In this document: positions 25,456-34,755 of the stretch, piece by piece
How the letters are laid out: each line of letters starts with the position of its first letter
Numbering within the stretch: position 1 is the first letter of the stretch
Assembly: GCA_038748365.1 (NCBI GenBank)
Contig: JBCDIZ010000002.1
Coordinates: 300,110-364,109 of the forward strand
Direction of reading: 5' to 3'
DNA: 64,000 nucleotides
Source of the DNA: Alterisphingorhabdus sp038748365
GTDB lineage: Bacteria; Pseudomonadota; Alphaproteobacteria; Sphingomonadales; Sphingomonadaceae
Program-made: the position numbers and the translations under genes
The notes under the pieces: generated by a model
What the model was told of the DNA's origin: nothing
The model's database searches: none
What the model saw: only the letters and a program-made list of their open reading frames with translations

Positions 25456-27720
25456 ATGAGAAAATTGCAGGGAACAGTTTCGTTATTCAGCCTGAGCATC
25501 GGCATGATAATCGCCGCGCCGCAAGCATATGCCGCGGACGATGGTGTGGCGGCTGATGATGCTGTGGCAGAGCTAGACCAGCCTGCCGATGATCTTCAGG
25601 GAAATAATCCGCAAGCTGATGTCCAGGACGAGGAAGAGGATATCAGTGAACCGGACATGATTATCGTCAGTGCGCGGGCTCGAACGCTCTATTCGGTAAA
25701 TGAGACTGACACTGCCAAATTGCCATCTGATCCACTCAATTCGCCTATCGTTATTACCTCGATTAATGAGCAGTTGATCGAGGATCAGGGTGCGCGCGAT
25801 GCGCAGGATATTTATCGTAATATTTCAGGTGTCACCTTGTTCAGCTATGCCGGTGTGACAGCGCGGGGCTTTCGCCAGGAAGAGATTTTCTATGATGGCC
25901 TGCGCGGCGATCCTTATATTGGCTTCAACGTGCCGCAATTGTTCAATATCGAACGGCTTGATTATCTCAAAGGTCCGGCGGGCATGCTTTACGGCCCGGG
26001 AGCGCCGGGCGGTCTGTTCAACTATGTTACCAAAAAGCCGGAATTTGATCCCAGTGCCGAAGTGCGGATGATCTTCGGCAATCGTGAACGCTTTGGCGGC
26101 AGTGCTGAACTTACTGGTCCGATCACCGATAACATTGCTGCGCGTGGCGGTGTGTTTTACGAAGATCAGCGCCAGTTTCGCTTCAATGCCGATGAACGCA
26201 CATTGATCCTCGATGGCGGCCTGACTTTCGATCTGGGCTTTGCTGACCTGATCTTTCAGGCAACGCATTATGACCAGAAGCTGGGCGGCAACCGTCTGCG
26301 TGGTGTTCCCACCGATGATGACGGCAATTTCTTCACCACGGTGCGCTGGAACCATAATGAACGTACCGATTTCCTCAATCTGAGATCTACTAATTTGCAG
26401 GCATTAGCCAGAGGTAAGATTGCGGATTCGGTGGATTGGAATGTTACCTTCCGATACACTGACGCGTCCCAGAAACAGGAATATCACGAGCCAAGAGCTT
26501 TGATCGATCTGGATGGCGATGCGATTCCCGATCTGGTGGGGCGCGAATTCCGCGATCAGTTGCGTGAGGAAGAGCAGTATACTCTGGGTGCCAATCTTAT
26601 CTGGTCGGCAGATTTGGGCCCGATACAAAATCGTTTGTTAGGCGGATTTGAGTATTTTGATGCAACATTCGATTTTCTGAATGGCAGGGCCAATTTTAAT
26701 CCTGCCTTTGTTGAGCGCTTCCTTGCAGGCACAAGCCTGCCTGGCGATATCATTCCGCTGGAGCTTAGTGCCAACCCCAATTATAATCAGACGCGGCCTG
26801 ATTTGTATAACATACAATTTGGCAACCCCACAGTCACCACCCAAGAACGGCGCGGCTTCTATCTGTTGGAAGAAGCCACGATCGGTCCATTTATTCTGGC
26901 AGGTGGCATTCGTTATGACGAATTTGAAGATGATTCCAATGGCACCGCTTTTGAAGATGATCAGGTCACCTATCGCGCCGGTATCGTTTATAAACCGCAG
27001 GACGATATCTCATTGTTCGCGCAATGGGCCGATAGCTATCAGCCGCAAAATCCGGGCAGTCAGGATATAAGTTCTGGTGGACCGTTTGCGCCTACTACGG
27101 GTGAAATTATCGAGGCCGGAATCAAGACTGCCTTTAATGATGGCCGCATCCGCATTACGCTCACAGCATATGAGATAAAGCGCCAGAACCTTTTGCAATT
27201 ACTGGTCGATGCTGATGGTAATTCGGTTGATGTCGGCAATGACGGTGTTGAAGATCTCGCGCCACTAGGTGAGGTAACCAGCCGTGGCATCGAATTCGAT
27301 GTTGTTGCGGACATCACCGATGATTGGGTCTTTACTCTGGCTTATGCCTATAATGATACCAAAATCACCGAAGACAATGGTGGTCAGGCTGGTATCAGCA
27401 ACAGCGTCGGTGATCGCTTTGCCAATGCGCCGGAACATACGCTGGGTTTCTGGACCCGTTATCAGGTGCCGGCGATCGATACCGCTTTTGCCTTTGGTGG
27501 CGATTTCGTCGATGACCGGCTGAGCCTGTCGGGTCAGACGGTGCAGGATTATTTCGTCTTTGACGCATCGATTATCTGGAGCCCCGGACCGGTTGAGGTG
27601 CTGTTCCGGATCGATAATATCTTCGATGAGACCTTTGCTGCCAGCGGCTTTCTTGAGCGCACCGGCCATTTCCCGGGCCAGCCGCGCACGGTGTTTGTCG
27701 AATTGATCAAGCGCTGGTAG
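25456..27720 (+). CDS. TonB-dependent siderophore receptor
   Basis: 754 residues from ATG 25456, chosen because GGGAG lies eight bases upstream and a signal peptide (MRKLQGTVSLFSLSIGM to AYAAD) follows; the frame extends 12 codons further up. A TonB box (MIIVSARART) precedes a plug of the siderophore-receptor subfamily: SPIVITSINEQLIEDQGA, YRNISGV, TARGFRQEEIFYDGLRG, IERLDYLKGPAGMLYGPG and PGGLFNYVTKKP. The barrel ends VELIKRW. No STN domain, so no direct FecR signalling. It is followed 45 bases later by a PepSY membrane protein and then SufC/SufB-like genes. A Fur-like box lies upstream. Ferric siderophore uptake is a confident family inference; the siderophore is unknown. Confidence 0.92.
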   Translation: MRKLQGTVSLFSLSIGMIIAAPQAYAADDGVAADDAVAELDQPADDLQGNNPQADVQDEEEDISEPDMIIVSARARTLYSVNETDTAKLPSDPLNSPIVITSINEQLIEDQGARDAQDIYRNISGVTLFSYAGVTARGFRQEEIFYDGLRGDPYIGFNVPQLFNIERLDYLKGPAGMLYGPGAPGGLFNYVTKKPEFDPSAEVRMIFGNRERFGGSAELTGPITDNIAARGGVFYEDQRQFRFNADERTLILDGGLTFDLGFADLIFQATHYDQKLGGNRLRGVPTDDDGNFFTTVRWNHNERTDFLNLRSTNLQALARGKIADSVDWNVTFRYTDASQKQEYHEPRALIDLDGDAIPDLVGREFRDQLREEEQYTLGANLIWSADLGPIQNRLLGGFEYFDATFDFLNGRANFNPAFVERFLAGTSLPGDIIPLELSANPNYNQTRPDLYNIQFGNPTVTTQERRGFYLLEEATIGPFILAGGIRYDEFEDDSNGTAFEDDQVTYRAGIVYKPQDDISLFAQWADSYQPQNPGSQDISSGGPFAPTTGEIIEAGIKTAFNDGRIRITLTAYEIKRQNLLQLLVDADGNSVDVGNDGVEDLAPLGEVTSRGIEFDVVADITDDWVFTLAYAYNDTKITEDNGGQAGISNSVGDRFANAPEHTLGFWTRYQVPAIDTAFAFGGDFVDDRLSLSGQTVQDYFVFDASIIWSPGPVEVLFRIDNIFDETFAASGFLERTGHFPGQPRTVFVELIKRW

Positions 27721-27765
27721 CGGTTGTCGCCATTATAGCGGCATGACGGAGGTGTAACGCTCAAG

Positions 27766-29397
27766 ATGGCGAGATTGAGAGGCCCCGACGCTATGGATTC
27801 AGCCAATGCGGCAAGGCCACCTCAGGGCCAGGTGTCCGGCGAGAGCGGAAGAGCAGCAGGCAAAAAGAAGAAAAGTCAGCGCCGTAAGCTTTATGACCTG
27901 CATACCTGGGTCGGCTTTCATCTGACTTTTATCATGACGGTGGTGTTGTTCACCGGCACCATCGCCACACTCTCCAATGAAATTGACTGGTTGTTGCAGC
28001 ATGACATGCGGGTGACGCCGGGCGAGCAGCAAGTCTCTTGGGGAGAGATGGAAAGCGCGATCCAGAACTATGCGCCGGATCGCAATATCATCTCGATAAC
28101 CGAGATGGGCAGTGACTATTTCGCCTATCGCGCGCGGGTTGTCGATGTGCTGGGCAATCAGTCCTTTGTCCATGTCAACCAATGGACCGGCGAAGTCACC
28201 GGCGAAACCCACACGTTCACCGTGCAGCGTTTCTTCCGTGATCTGCACCGTTATCTGTTCATGCCCAATTTCCTCGGGCTGCCGATTGTCGGCTCCATGG
28301 CCATCATATTGGCGATCTCGCTCTATACCGGCTTGAAGACCGCGCGAAATTGGGGCACGCTGATGACCCGCATTAGAACCGATAAGGGGCGGCGCATTTT
28401 ATGGGGCGATGCGCACAAGGCGGCGGGATTATGGTCGATCTGGTTCTTCGCTGTCATCATCATCACCGGCGTCTGGTATCTGGTGGAATTTGGCTATGGC
28501 GTGGCCGGAGAAAGACTGGCTCTGGATCAGCCCGGCATCACTGCGGAAAGAGTAGAGCAGATTGGCCCGATTATCCGCGATAGGCCATTGGACGATGTGG
28601 TTGCCGCGGCGCAGGCGGCGTTTCCAGAACAGAAAATCTCCTCGATCAATTATCCCGGCTCGGCCACAGGCGTGTTTACGGTGCAAGGGTATCGTGTCAA
28701 TCCGTTGCTGCGCGAGCGTGCTAATCGGGTGTTCCTTGACCCTGTCGACCTGTCAGTGGTCAAGGTCCAGAAAGACAATGATATCGCGGCCATGTCCTAC
28801 ACCAATGAAATGGCCGATCCGCTACATTTTGGAACTTTTGGCGGTTTAACCACCAAGCTCATCTGGTTTGTCTTTGGCGTGTTTATGACCGGGCTGTCTG
28901 TCACTGGTGTCTGGCTGACATGGCGGCGGCTCAAAAGCCGCGCCGTCACCAAGGCGCAATTTGCGACTATGCCGGTGCTGCTGATCGCCGGGCTGTTTTT
29001 TGTCGGCTATGCCAATCGCTTTATAGCTGCTGAGAAACCGGAAAATGAGCAGTTTTTAGCGCAGAAACAGCTTGATTCTGGCACGGATATAGCCATCGGC
29101 ATCAGTGAGGATGGCGATGGCCGTGCTGATGGCCAATACCGTATCTTGCTCAGCACCAATGGCCGCCCCAATCTGAAAGAAGTAACGCTATGCGCCGATG
29201 CACATTGCGAAACCAGCGCCGCGGGTCGGCTACGGCAAACCATGTCCATAAGCATGAATATCGCGCCATCCTATGCCGCCAAAGCCGATAGTGTTTCGGC
29301 AATACTGACATATAATGATGGCCAGCAGGAGAGCGCGACCTGGCAATTGCCGGCACCAACCGAAATGGCATCATCACTAAAAACGAACACCAACTAA
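27766..29397 (+). CDS. PepSY-associated transmembrane protein, putative ferric-siderophore reductase type
   Basis: 543 residues; ATG 27793 is an alternative start. Opening KLYDLHTWVGFHLTFIMTVVL is typical of PepSY_TM proteins, and about five hydrophobic segments are visible (near residues 52-70, 170-190, 225-247, 365-386, 405-422). A large periplasmic loop contains the PepSY-like part (HVNQWTGEVTGE, and VNPLLRERANRVFLDPVDLSV). A soluble C-terminal tail of about 110 residues follows. Family members such as FpvG act in reducing siderophore-bound iron, and conserved His residues in the helices could hold haem or metal. It lies 45 bases after the siderophore receptor, probably in the same operon, supporting iron release after uptake. 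Confidence 0.85.
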   Translation: MARLRGPDAMDSANAARPPQGQVSGESGRAAGKKKKSQRRKLYDLHTWVGFHLTFIMTVVLFTGTIATLSNEIDWLLQHDMRVTPGEQQVSWGEMESAIQNYAPDRNIISITEMGSDYFAYRARVVDVLGNQSFVHVNQWTGEVTGETHTFTVQRFFRDLHRYLFMPNFLGLPIVGSMAIILAISLYTGLKTARNWGTLMTRIRTDKGRRILWGDAHKAAGLWSIWFFAVIIITGVWYLVEFGYGVAGERLALDQPGITAERVEQIGPIIRDRPLDDVVAAAQAAFPEQKISSINYPGSATGVFTVQGYRVNPLLRERANRVFLDPVDLSVVKVQKDNDIAAMSYTNEMADPLHFGTFGGLTTKLIWFVFGVFMTGLSVTGVWLTWRRLKSRAVTKAQFATMPVLLIAGLFFVGYANRFIAAEKPENEQFLAQKQLDSGTDIAIGISEDGDGRADGQYRILLSTNGRPNLKEVTLCADAHCETSAAGRLRQTMSISMNIAPSYAAKADSVSAILTYNDGQQESATWQLPAPTEMASSLKTNTN

Positions 29398-29427
29398 AGC
29401 ATATTGCTACTGCGAATCATTTGTATC

Positions 29428-29446
29428 TATGATAATGATTATTGAG
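29428..29446. promoter_or_regulatory. Fur box before the SufC/SufB-like pair
   Basis: TATGATAATGATTATTGAG contains the textbook iron-box core GATAATGATTATT and lies 27 bases upstream of the ATPase ATG. A further partial site (TGCGAATCATTTG) lies at 29411-29423. This is the clearest Fur-type sequence in the window and implies iron-controlled expression of the Suf-like genes separately from the receptor. Confidence 0.8.
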
Positions 29447-29473
29447 TTGGTTTTTTAACAGGCGTCGCAATCC

Positions 29474-30208
29474 ATGCTTGAACTGCGTAATGTTTCGGTT
29501 TCTGTCGGCGACAAGCTGATCCTTCAAAATGTCAATCTGACCGTTAATGCCGGTGAGGTCCATGTCCTGCTTGGGCCCAATGGCTCAGGCAAGTCGTCCA
29601 TTCTCGCTGCGATTATGGGCCTGCCGCCTTTTGAAGTCACAGAAGGTGAGATACTCTACAGTGGGCAGGATATCGGCGAGCTCGATATCGATGAGCGCGC
29701 TCGGCTGGGGCTGGGTCTGGCGTTTCAGCATCCGCCGGATATTGATGGCGTGACCGTAGCCGAATTTGCCGCTGCATTGGGCGCTGGTGATACGCTCACC
29801 GCCGAGGCCGAGGCGCTGAATATGGCGGACTTTCCTGACCGTGATCTGATTGTCGGCTTCTCCGGTGGTGAGATCAAGCGCTGGGAGGTGCTCAAGCTCT
29901 TTCTGCAATCGCCTGATCTGTTGCTATTCGACGAGCCGGAAAGCGGTGTTGATCTGGAGCATATTGCCGCCGTCGGCGCGGCGGTGGATCGTTTGGTGTC
30001 GCAACCGGCTGGCGATGGCTCCAAGCGCGCGGCGCTGCTGATTACCCATACCGGGCTTATTCTTGAGCATGTCCATGCCGATCATGGCCATATCATCAAC
30101 CATGGCCAGATCATTCACAGTGGTGCGCCGCACGATCTGTTCCGTCATATTCAGCGTTCCGGCTATGTCGCACCAGCTAGTGAAGCTATTGCGGGAGAAA
30201 CCGTATGA
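29474..30208 (+). CDS. SufC-like ABC ATPase (SMS/minimal SUF type)
   Basis: 244 residues, standard for SufC (about 250). Walker A GPNGSGKS (34-41), Q-loop AFQHPPDI (Gln85), signature FSGGE (129-133) followed by IKRWEV, Walker B LLLFDEPESGVD (149-160) and switch His192. SufC-type features are SGGExKR after the signature and the 'SG(V/L)D' D-loop. Canonical bacterial SufC usually reads LDETDSGLD, while FDEPESGVD is nearer archaeal-type homologues. This is from memory of the family and needs a tree. It energises the SufB-like scaffold encoded next, with a four-base overlap. A Fur box lies directly upstream. Confidence 0.85.
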   Translation: MLELRNVSVSVGDKLILQNVNLTVNAGEVHVLLGPNGSGKSSILAAIMGLPPFEVTEGEILYSGQDIGELDIDERARLGLGLAFQHPPDIDGVTVAEFAAALGAGDTLTAEAEALNMADFPDRDLIVGFSGGEIKRWEVLKLFLQSPDLLLFDEPESGVDLEHIAAVGAAVDRLVSQPAGDGSKRAALLITHTGLILEHVHADHGHIINHGQIIHSGAPHDLFRHIQRSGYVAPASEAIAGETV

Positions 30209-31332
30209 GCGAAGCAACCGAAGAGCTCGACCTGCTACCCGAAATTGACGCCAAGGCCGAGGCGATATTACAGCGCGTTGGCCTCGGCGCGCAGGAGGAT
30301 CGCAGCGCCAGCGCGGTGCTGGTCAATCATGATCTGCGCGTCGCCCTGTCTGAGGTAGAAGGCGTTGAAATCATGCCGATCCAGGACGCGCTGATGAAAT
30401 ATGACTGGGTGCAGAGCCTGATGTTCAACCTGATCAAGCCGGACGAGAATGAACTGCTGCGCCAGGCGGCGGAACTGCTGAACGATCCGATCGGCCATTT
30501 CCTCTATGTCCATGACGGCGTGAAGCTCGATCTGCCGATCCAGTCCTTCACCCTGATGGAGCTGCCTCAGGGACGCCAGTTCACCCATAATATAACCGTC
30601 ATCGGCAAGGACGCCGAGGTCGAGATGATCTCCGGCGCCGGGGTTCCCGCCAATGTCCATGCCGGGCATCATGTCTCGATTGAGGAGACTTATGTGCGCG
30701 AAGGTGCGCGCTGTCGCAGTGTCTCTATCGAAAGCTGGGGTAGTAAGATGGCGGTCGAGAGTTATTCACGCTCGGAGATTGGTGAGGGCGCCGAGATGGT
30801 CTCAAACCAGATCATGCTGGCGCCGCTGAGTAACCATCTGTCTGACACCAAGACATGGATCGGCAAGGATGCGAGCTGCAGCGATCAGGCAACAATCTTT
30901 GCGCCCCAAGACACCAGACGGGTTTTCGAGAATGAGACCTATCTCACCGCGCCCGGTGCCCGCTCGGAAAGCATGGCGCGGATGGTTTCTGCTGGCGGCA
31001 CCATCATCAACAATGCGCTGCTGGTCGGGCAGGCGGGCGATACCAATGGTTTCCTCGGCTGTGATGGCCTGAAACTCTCCGATGAAGGCGAGATATTGGC
31101 TGTGCCTGCGCTCAGAGCAGAATGTGCCGCATCGCAGCTTTCGCATGAAGCTTCGGTCGGCATGATTGATGCAGAAAAGCTCGCCTATCTGATGGCGGCA
31201 GGGCTGAGCGAAGACCGGGCAAGACAGCTAATCGTGCAAGGTTTTCTCAATCTTCGCGACCAATATATGCCCGAAGAAATGCGCGAGCAGGTCACCGAAA
31301 TGATCGCTGCGGCAAAATCGGGTGGGATGTAG
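30205..31332 (+). CDS. SufB/SufD-family Fe-S scaffold protein, short SmsB-like form
   Basis: 375 residues, shorter than E. coli SufB (495) and SufD (423) and close to the minimal archaeal SufB-like proteins. The beta-helix core reads from FTLMELPQGRQFTHN to LVGQAGDTNGFLGCDG, and the C-terminal helical end has LAYLMAAGLSEDRARQLIV. Cys286 (GCDG) and Glu315 (SHEAS) are 29 residues apart, exactly the spacing of the functional SufB residues Cys405 and Glu434, so the protein looks SufB-like and active rather than SufD-like. It overlaps the ATPase stop (ATGA). No cysteine desulfurase, SufE or SufU lies beside it. It may assemble or store Fe-S clusters under iron limitation; that is inference. Confidence 0.83.
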   Translation: MSEATEELDLLPEIDAKAEAILQRVGLGAQEDRSASAVLVNHDLRVALSEVEGVEIMPIQDALMKYDWVQSLMFNLIKPDENELLRQAAELLNDPIGHFLYVHDGVKLDLPIQSFTLMELPQGRQFTHNITVIGKDAEVEMISGAGVPANVHAGHHVSIEETYVREGARCRSVSIESWGSKMAVESYSRSEIGEGAEMVSNQIMLAPLSNHLSDTKTWIGKDASCSDQATIFAPQDTRRVFENETYLTAPGARSESMARMVSAGGTIINNALLVGQAGDTNGFLGCDGLKLSDEGEILAVPALRAECAASQLSHEASVGMIDAEKLAYLMAAGLSEDRARQLIVQGFLNLRDQYMPEEMREQVTEMIAAAKSGGM

Positions 31333-31458
31333 CCTATAGCTCTCTAACCAGAAGAATCATCCATCTTCGTGCCACAGGGGTGCGCCCATGAGAGTAAATC
31401 GGGCTTTGTAATAGGCTTTGTGCAAAAGCAGAATCCATGAAAATGACAACCGAATTGA

Positions 31459-31482
31459 AGTGCTTAAGAATGAGTGCTTAAG
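31459..31482. repeat. Short direct repeat AGTGCTTAAG
   Basis: AGTGCTTAAG occurs at 31459-31468 and again at 31473-31482, in the 164-base gap between the convergent SufB-like and TetR genes. No terminator hairpin with a T-run was seen in this gap. The repeat's role is unknown. Confidence 0.4.
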
Positions 31483-31496
31483 TTGGTCGCTATATT

Positions 31497-32165
31497 TCAA
31501 GACGGGTCAGGATCCGTAATCTCCGCCTCTAATGCGGTAATAAAAAGATCCAGCCCTATTTCGAGGCGCTGGCGGATCGACACACTGCCGAGCAGCATGA
31601 CATAGTCTTGCAGTCGCGCATTATTGCTTATCATCTCTTGAGCCTTATCAACAAATAGTGGCAGACTGGCTTCCCCTTTGAAGCGGGCATATTCAGCATT
31701 GGCGCATTCGGCGAGAAACAGGAACGACGTTTGAAAAATCGCCGCCGCCCTTTGCGTTGACAGGCCAATGCGTTCGAGGAATTGGATATTGACTTCTATC
31801 ATCCGCAAACTGGTCGGCGAGACGTTCTGGCCATAGACAAGTCGGGCAGCAACGCCGGGATATTGGACCAGTATGTCGAAGCAATGCAGAGACGAATCTT
31901 TCAGATTGCGTTGCCAGTTGCTGGCACTTTTCTCAGCCAGAAACTGTTCTCCAGCTTCCAGTATTTCGGCAATCACATGGTCGACAATTACCGCTATCAG
32001 CGCATCGCGGCTTTCATAATAGCGATACATTGCCATCGCTGATGTGTTCAGCTGCTTCGCCAGTGTTCGCATTGAAAAATCGATGCCTTCAGACCGCACC
32101 AGCTCCAATGCGGTGTTGCGAATATGCTCGCGCGATAGCGTTGTTTTTTCCTGGTAGACCGTCAT
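31497..32165 (-). CDS. TetR/AcrR-family transcriptional regulator
   Basis: 222 residues from ATG 32165, chosen because AGGA lies six bases upstream; the frame extends 17 codons further to 32216 without family similarity. Helix-turn-helix at about residues 11-55 (HIRNTALELVRSEG, SMRTLAKQLNTSAMAMYRYY). The C-terminal domain resembles the TetR_C class seen in many actinobacterial and proteobacterial regulators (WQRNLKDSSLHCFDIL). It diverges from the siderophore receptor at 32501 with about 335 bases between them. No clear palindromic operator was identified, so its target is open. Confidence 0.85.
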   Translation of the reverse strand: MTVYQEKTTLSREHIRNTALELVRSEGIDFSMRTLAKQLNTSAMAMYRYYESRDALIAVIVDHVIAEILEAGEQFLAEKSASNWQRNLKDSSLHCFDILVQYPGVAARLVYGQNVSPTSLRMIEVNIQFLERIGLSTQRAAAIFQTSFLFLAECANAEYARFKGEASLPLFVDKAQEMISNNARLQDYVMLLGSVSIRQRLEIGLDLFITALEAEITDPDPS

Positions 32166-32443
32166 GCTCCATCCTGCAGTGCGGTTTTTCTCAGGCAAAA
32201 TTGCGCATGCGCCCATGCCCTTATCATAGAGCTATGCCATAATATAAGGGTGCGGGCAAAGAGGGGCTGGTCCGATCCCTGTAGCCGCATGATGCGCAAT
32301 GATAAAATAGCCGACAACAAAATGGTCGCACATACCGACTGAGACTTCACCGCGAGAAATGTCTTGCCACGAGCATAAGGCTTGACACAGGCAAGTCCAA
32401 ATATTTACGACGTAAACTCAGTGCATTTACAAAGTAAACCTTG

Positions 32444-32464
32444 AATATGCGTATCATTCTCATT
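32444..32464. promoter_or_regulatory. Fur-box-like site before the second siderophore receptor
   Basis: The minus strand reads AATGAGAATGATACGCAT within this stretch, matching the iron-box pattern seen in proteobacteria (TGAGAATnATTCTCA type). It ends 36 bases before the preferred receptor ATG at 32501 and overlaps an in-frame TTG at 32441, arguing against that upstream start. Confidence 0.65.
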
Positions 32465-32500
32465 AAAGCCAGCGTCGATCTTGACTTGTGGGAGTGTAGG

Positions 32501-34744
32501 ATGAGGAAATTGCAACCAGAATTTGCCTGTTGTGTGTTGGCTGCTTTGTTAGGGACAACAGCAGCCACGCCGGCCTTTGCGCAATCCGACAATATTGGCC
32601 AGAATATAATCGAGGACAGCGAGACCTCTGAAATCGGTGACTCTGCGGATGATGCGCCGGACATTATTGTGTCAGCCCGTCAGAATATCCAACTTAGCGA
32701 TCTGCCGCGCGCTGCCCTTGTGCTTGATGGCGATGTGCTGCGCGATTTCAACGCGCGCACTACCAGCGTGCAGGAATTGCTGGGTTTCAACATCCCTGGT
32801 CTCGGCGCGCCGGTAACCGAGGGGTCTGCCGCCTCACTCACTCTGCGTGGCCGCAATCCGCTCTACCTGATTGACGGGGTGCCGATTGCGCCGAACACCA
32901 ACTTCAGTCGCTTTCTTGACAAGTTCGACCCGCTGACACTGGGTCGCACCGAAGTCATCTATGGTCCCACCTCGCTCTATGGCGCAGGCGCGTCGGGTGG
33001 GGTGATACAATTCTTCACGCGAGACCCCACACAAGACGGCATTCAGATAGAAGCCGGAACACAGATTAAGGCCTTCGCCCCGGACACAAACGCCTTTGAC
33101 AGCGACGGCTTCTCAATCAAAACCAACTTGGCCGTCAATGGTGAGCTAGTCGATGGGGTGCGCCTATTTGCCTATGGCAGCTATGAAGATACCGATGGTA
33201 TCCTAGATGCCAATGGCAATCTGCTTTCAGGGCGCAGCAATTTCGTTAACGATTATACCCTATTTGCCAAACTCGATGTTGATGTGGGTTCGACTTCTAC
33301 ACTTAGCGCAACGATCAATTACACCGAGCTGGAATCCTCCGACCGTCAGTTTGAACTTGGAGCACTCAATATTGATGGCCTGCAAGGGACCCAGGAAATC
33401 GCTAATCCGGCAAGCTATGCGCAGCCGCCAACAAACAATTTCCTCTATGCCAGCCTAGCCTATCGCAACAGCGATCTGCTTGGCGGCAATTTCTCGCTGC
33501 TGGGCTATTATAGCGAGAGCGAGTTTCTCAATCCCGGCAGCGATATTCGTGCTGCCCGCCAGCCGACTGGTGTCTTCCCCGCCGAATGGCCTGGCCTCTG
33601 GCAAACCGGGGCTGTTACCGAGGAATATGGACTACGCACAGAGTATACCCGCCCATTTGGCGACCGCCTGTCTCTCACCATCGGCGGTGACTATAATTAT
33701 GCTGACAGTGTAAGCTTGTTGCCCATCTCCAGCGAAGATGATTTCGACGATACCGGATTTTTCGATGCCGCTCGTCAAGATATCCAGCGACCACCCTTTA
33801 CGCTTGAGAGCATCGGGTTGTTTGTTCAGGGCTCCTATGAGCTTACAGATCGTTTGACGCTCAATGGCGGCGTGCGCTGGGACAATATCAGCTACGAAAT
33901 TATCGGCCCCTATGATGTCGTGTTCTTCTTTTTCTTTCCGCCCGGCGAACGCCCTGGCGGTTCGGCCTCTGCCGATGATTTCTCGTTCAATGGCGGGCTC
34001 GTCTATGATGTCAGCGATGAAGTCAGCCTGTTTGCCAGCTATTCAGAAGGCTTCACCCTGCCTTCGCTTGGCTTTCTCGGGAACAACGTCGCGCCGGGTG
34101 TCGCGATTGAGGATTCCGGCGTCGTCGAACCAATTGTCGCGACCAGCTATGATGCCGGGATACGCGCAAGCTTTGGGGATTTCGCTTTCCAGCTCGCTGC
34201 CTATTATTCGGAAGGCAATTTTGACACTGCTCTTGGCGTCGATCCAGTAACCGGCCTGATCAATCGTGGTCAGGCACCGAGTGAAGTCTATGGTTTTGAA
34301 CTGTCGACCCAGGCTCAGATCACTAGCGCCTTTCGCCTTGAAGCAGCCATTGCCTATGTCGAAGGCCAGGTAGACACAGGAAATGACGGTAATTTCAGCA
34401 ACATCACCACTCAGGATGTACCGCCTGTCAAAATCCAGATCCGGCCCATCTGGGAAGTCGCTCGGCGCACCCGTCTGTTCGGTCAACTGTTTTTTACCGG
34501 CGATCGCGATGCCGCATTCCGTGACGGCAATGACCCATTTCCCGCCGCAGCCTATACCCAGTTCGACCTGGGTGCGAGCACGGTCATCGATTGGGGCGAT
34601 GGCGGCGAAGGCGATCTCAGCATTCAGGTGACCAATATCTTCAACGCTGAGCAAGTGCTCCCAGGAGAAGCGACATTCCTTGCCGGTCGCCGTCGCGCAG
34701 GACCGGGCCGTGCTGTGACTTTTAGCTATCAGCACAGATTTTAG
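32501..34744 (+). CDS. TonB-dependent siderophore-type receptor
   Basis: 747 residues from ATG 32501, with GGGAG six bases upstream and a signal peptide ending TPAFAQ. The frame continues to a TTG at 32441, but that lies in the iron box. TonB box (DIIVSARQN), plug motifs VQELLGFNIPGLG, SLTLRGRNPLYLIDGVPI and TEVIYGPTSLYGAGASGG, and a barrel ending TFSYQHRF. The sequence 'RTEVIYGPTSLYGAGASGGVI' class is typical of siderophore and catecholate receptors. No STN domain. It is preceded by a Fur-like box and followed after 11 bases by a small unknown gene. Ferric-chelate uptake is inferred. Confidence 0.9.
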   Translation: MRKLQPEFACCVLAALLGTTAATPAFAQSDNIGQNIIEDSETSEIGDSADDAPDIIVSARQNIQLSDLPRAALVLDGDVLRDFNARTTSVQELLGFNIPGLGAPVTEGSAASLTLRGRNPLYLIDGVPIAPNTNFSRFLDKFDPLTLGRTEVIYGPTSLYGAGASGGVIQFFTRDPTQDGIQIEAGTQIKAFAPDTNAFDSDGFSIKTNLAVNGELVDGVRLFAYGSYEDTDGILDANGNLLSGRSNFVNDYTLFAKLDVDVGSTSTLSATINYTELESSDRQFELGALNIDGLQGTQEIANPASYAQPPTNNFLYASLAYRNSDLLGGNFSLLGYYSESEFLNPGSDIRAARQPTGVFPAEWPGLWQTGAVTEEYGLRTEYTRPFGDRLSLTIGGDYNYADSVSLLPISSEDDFDDTGFFDAARQDIQRPPFTLESIGLFVQGSYELTDRLTLNGGVRWDNISYEIIGPYDVVFFFFFPPGERPGGSASADDFSFNGGLVYDVSDEVSLFASYSEGFTLPSLGFLGNNVAPGVAIEDSGVVEPIVATSYDAGIRASFGDFAFQLAAYYSEGNFDTALGVDPVTGLINRGQAPSEVYGFELSTQAQITSAFRLEAAIAYVEGQVDTGNDGNFSNITTQDVPPVKIQIRPIWEVARRTRLFGQLFFTGDRDAAFRDGNDPFPAAAYTQFDLGASTVIDWGDGGEGDLSIQVTNIFNAEQVLPGEATFLAGRRRAGPGRAVTFSYQHRF

Positions 34745-34755
34745 AGCAAAGGGGT

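Noticed and set aside
32441..32500. Upstream TTG start of the siderophore receptor
   Set aside because: It lies within the Fur-like box; ATG 32501 has a GGGAG site and begins the signal peptide.
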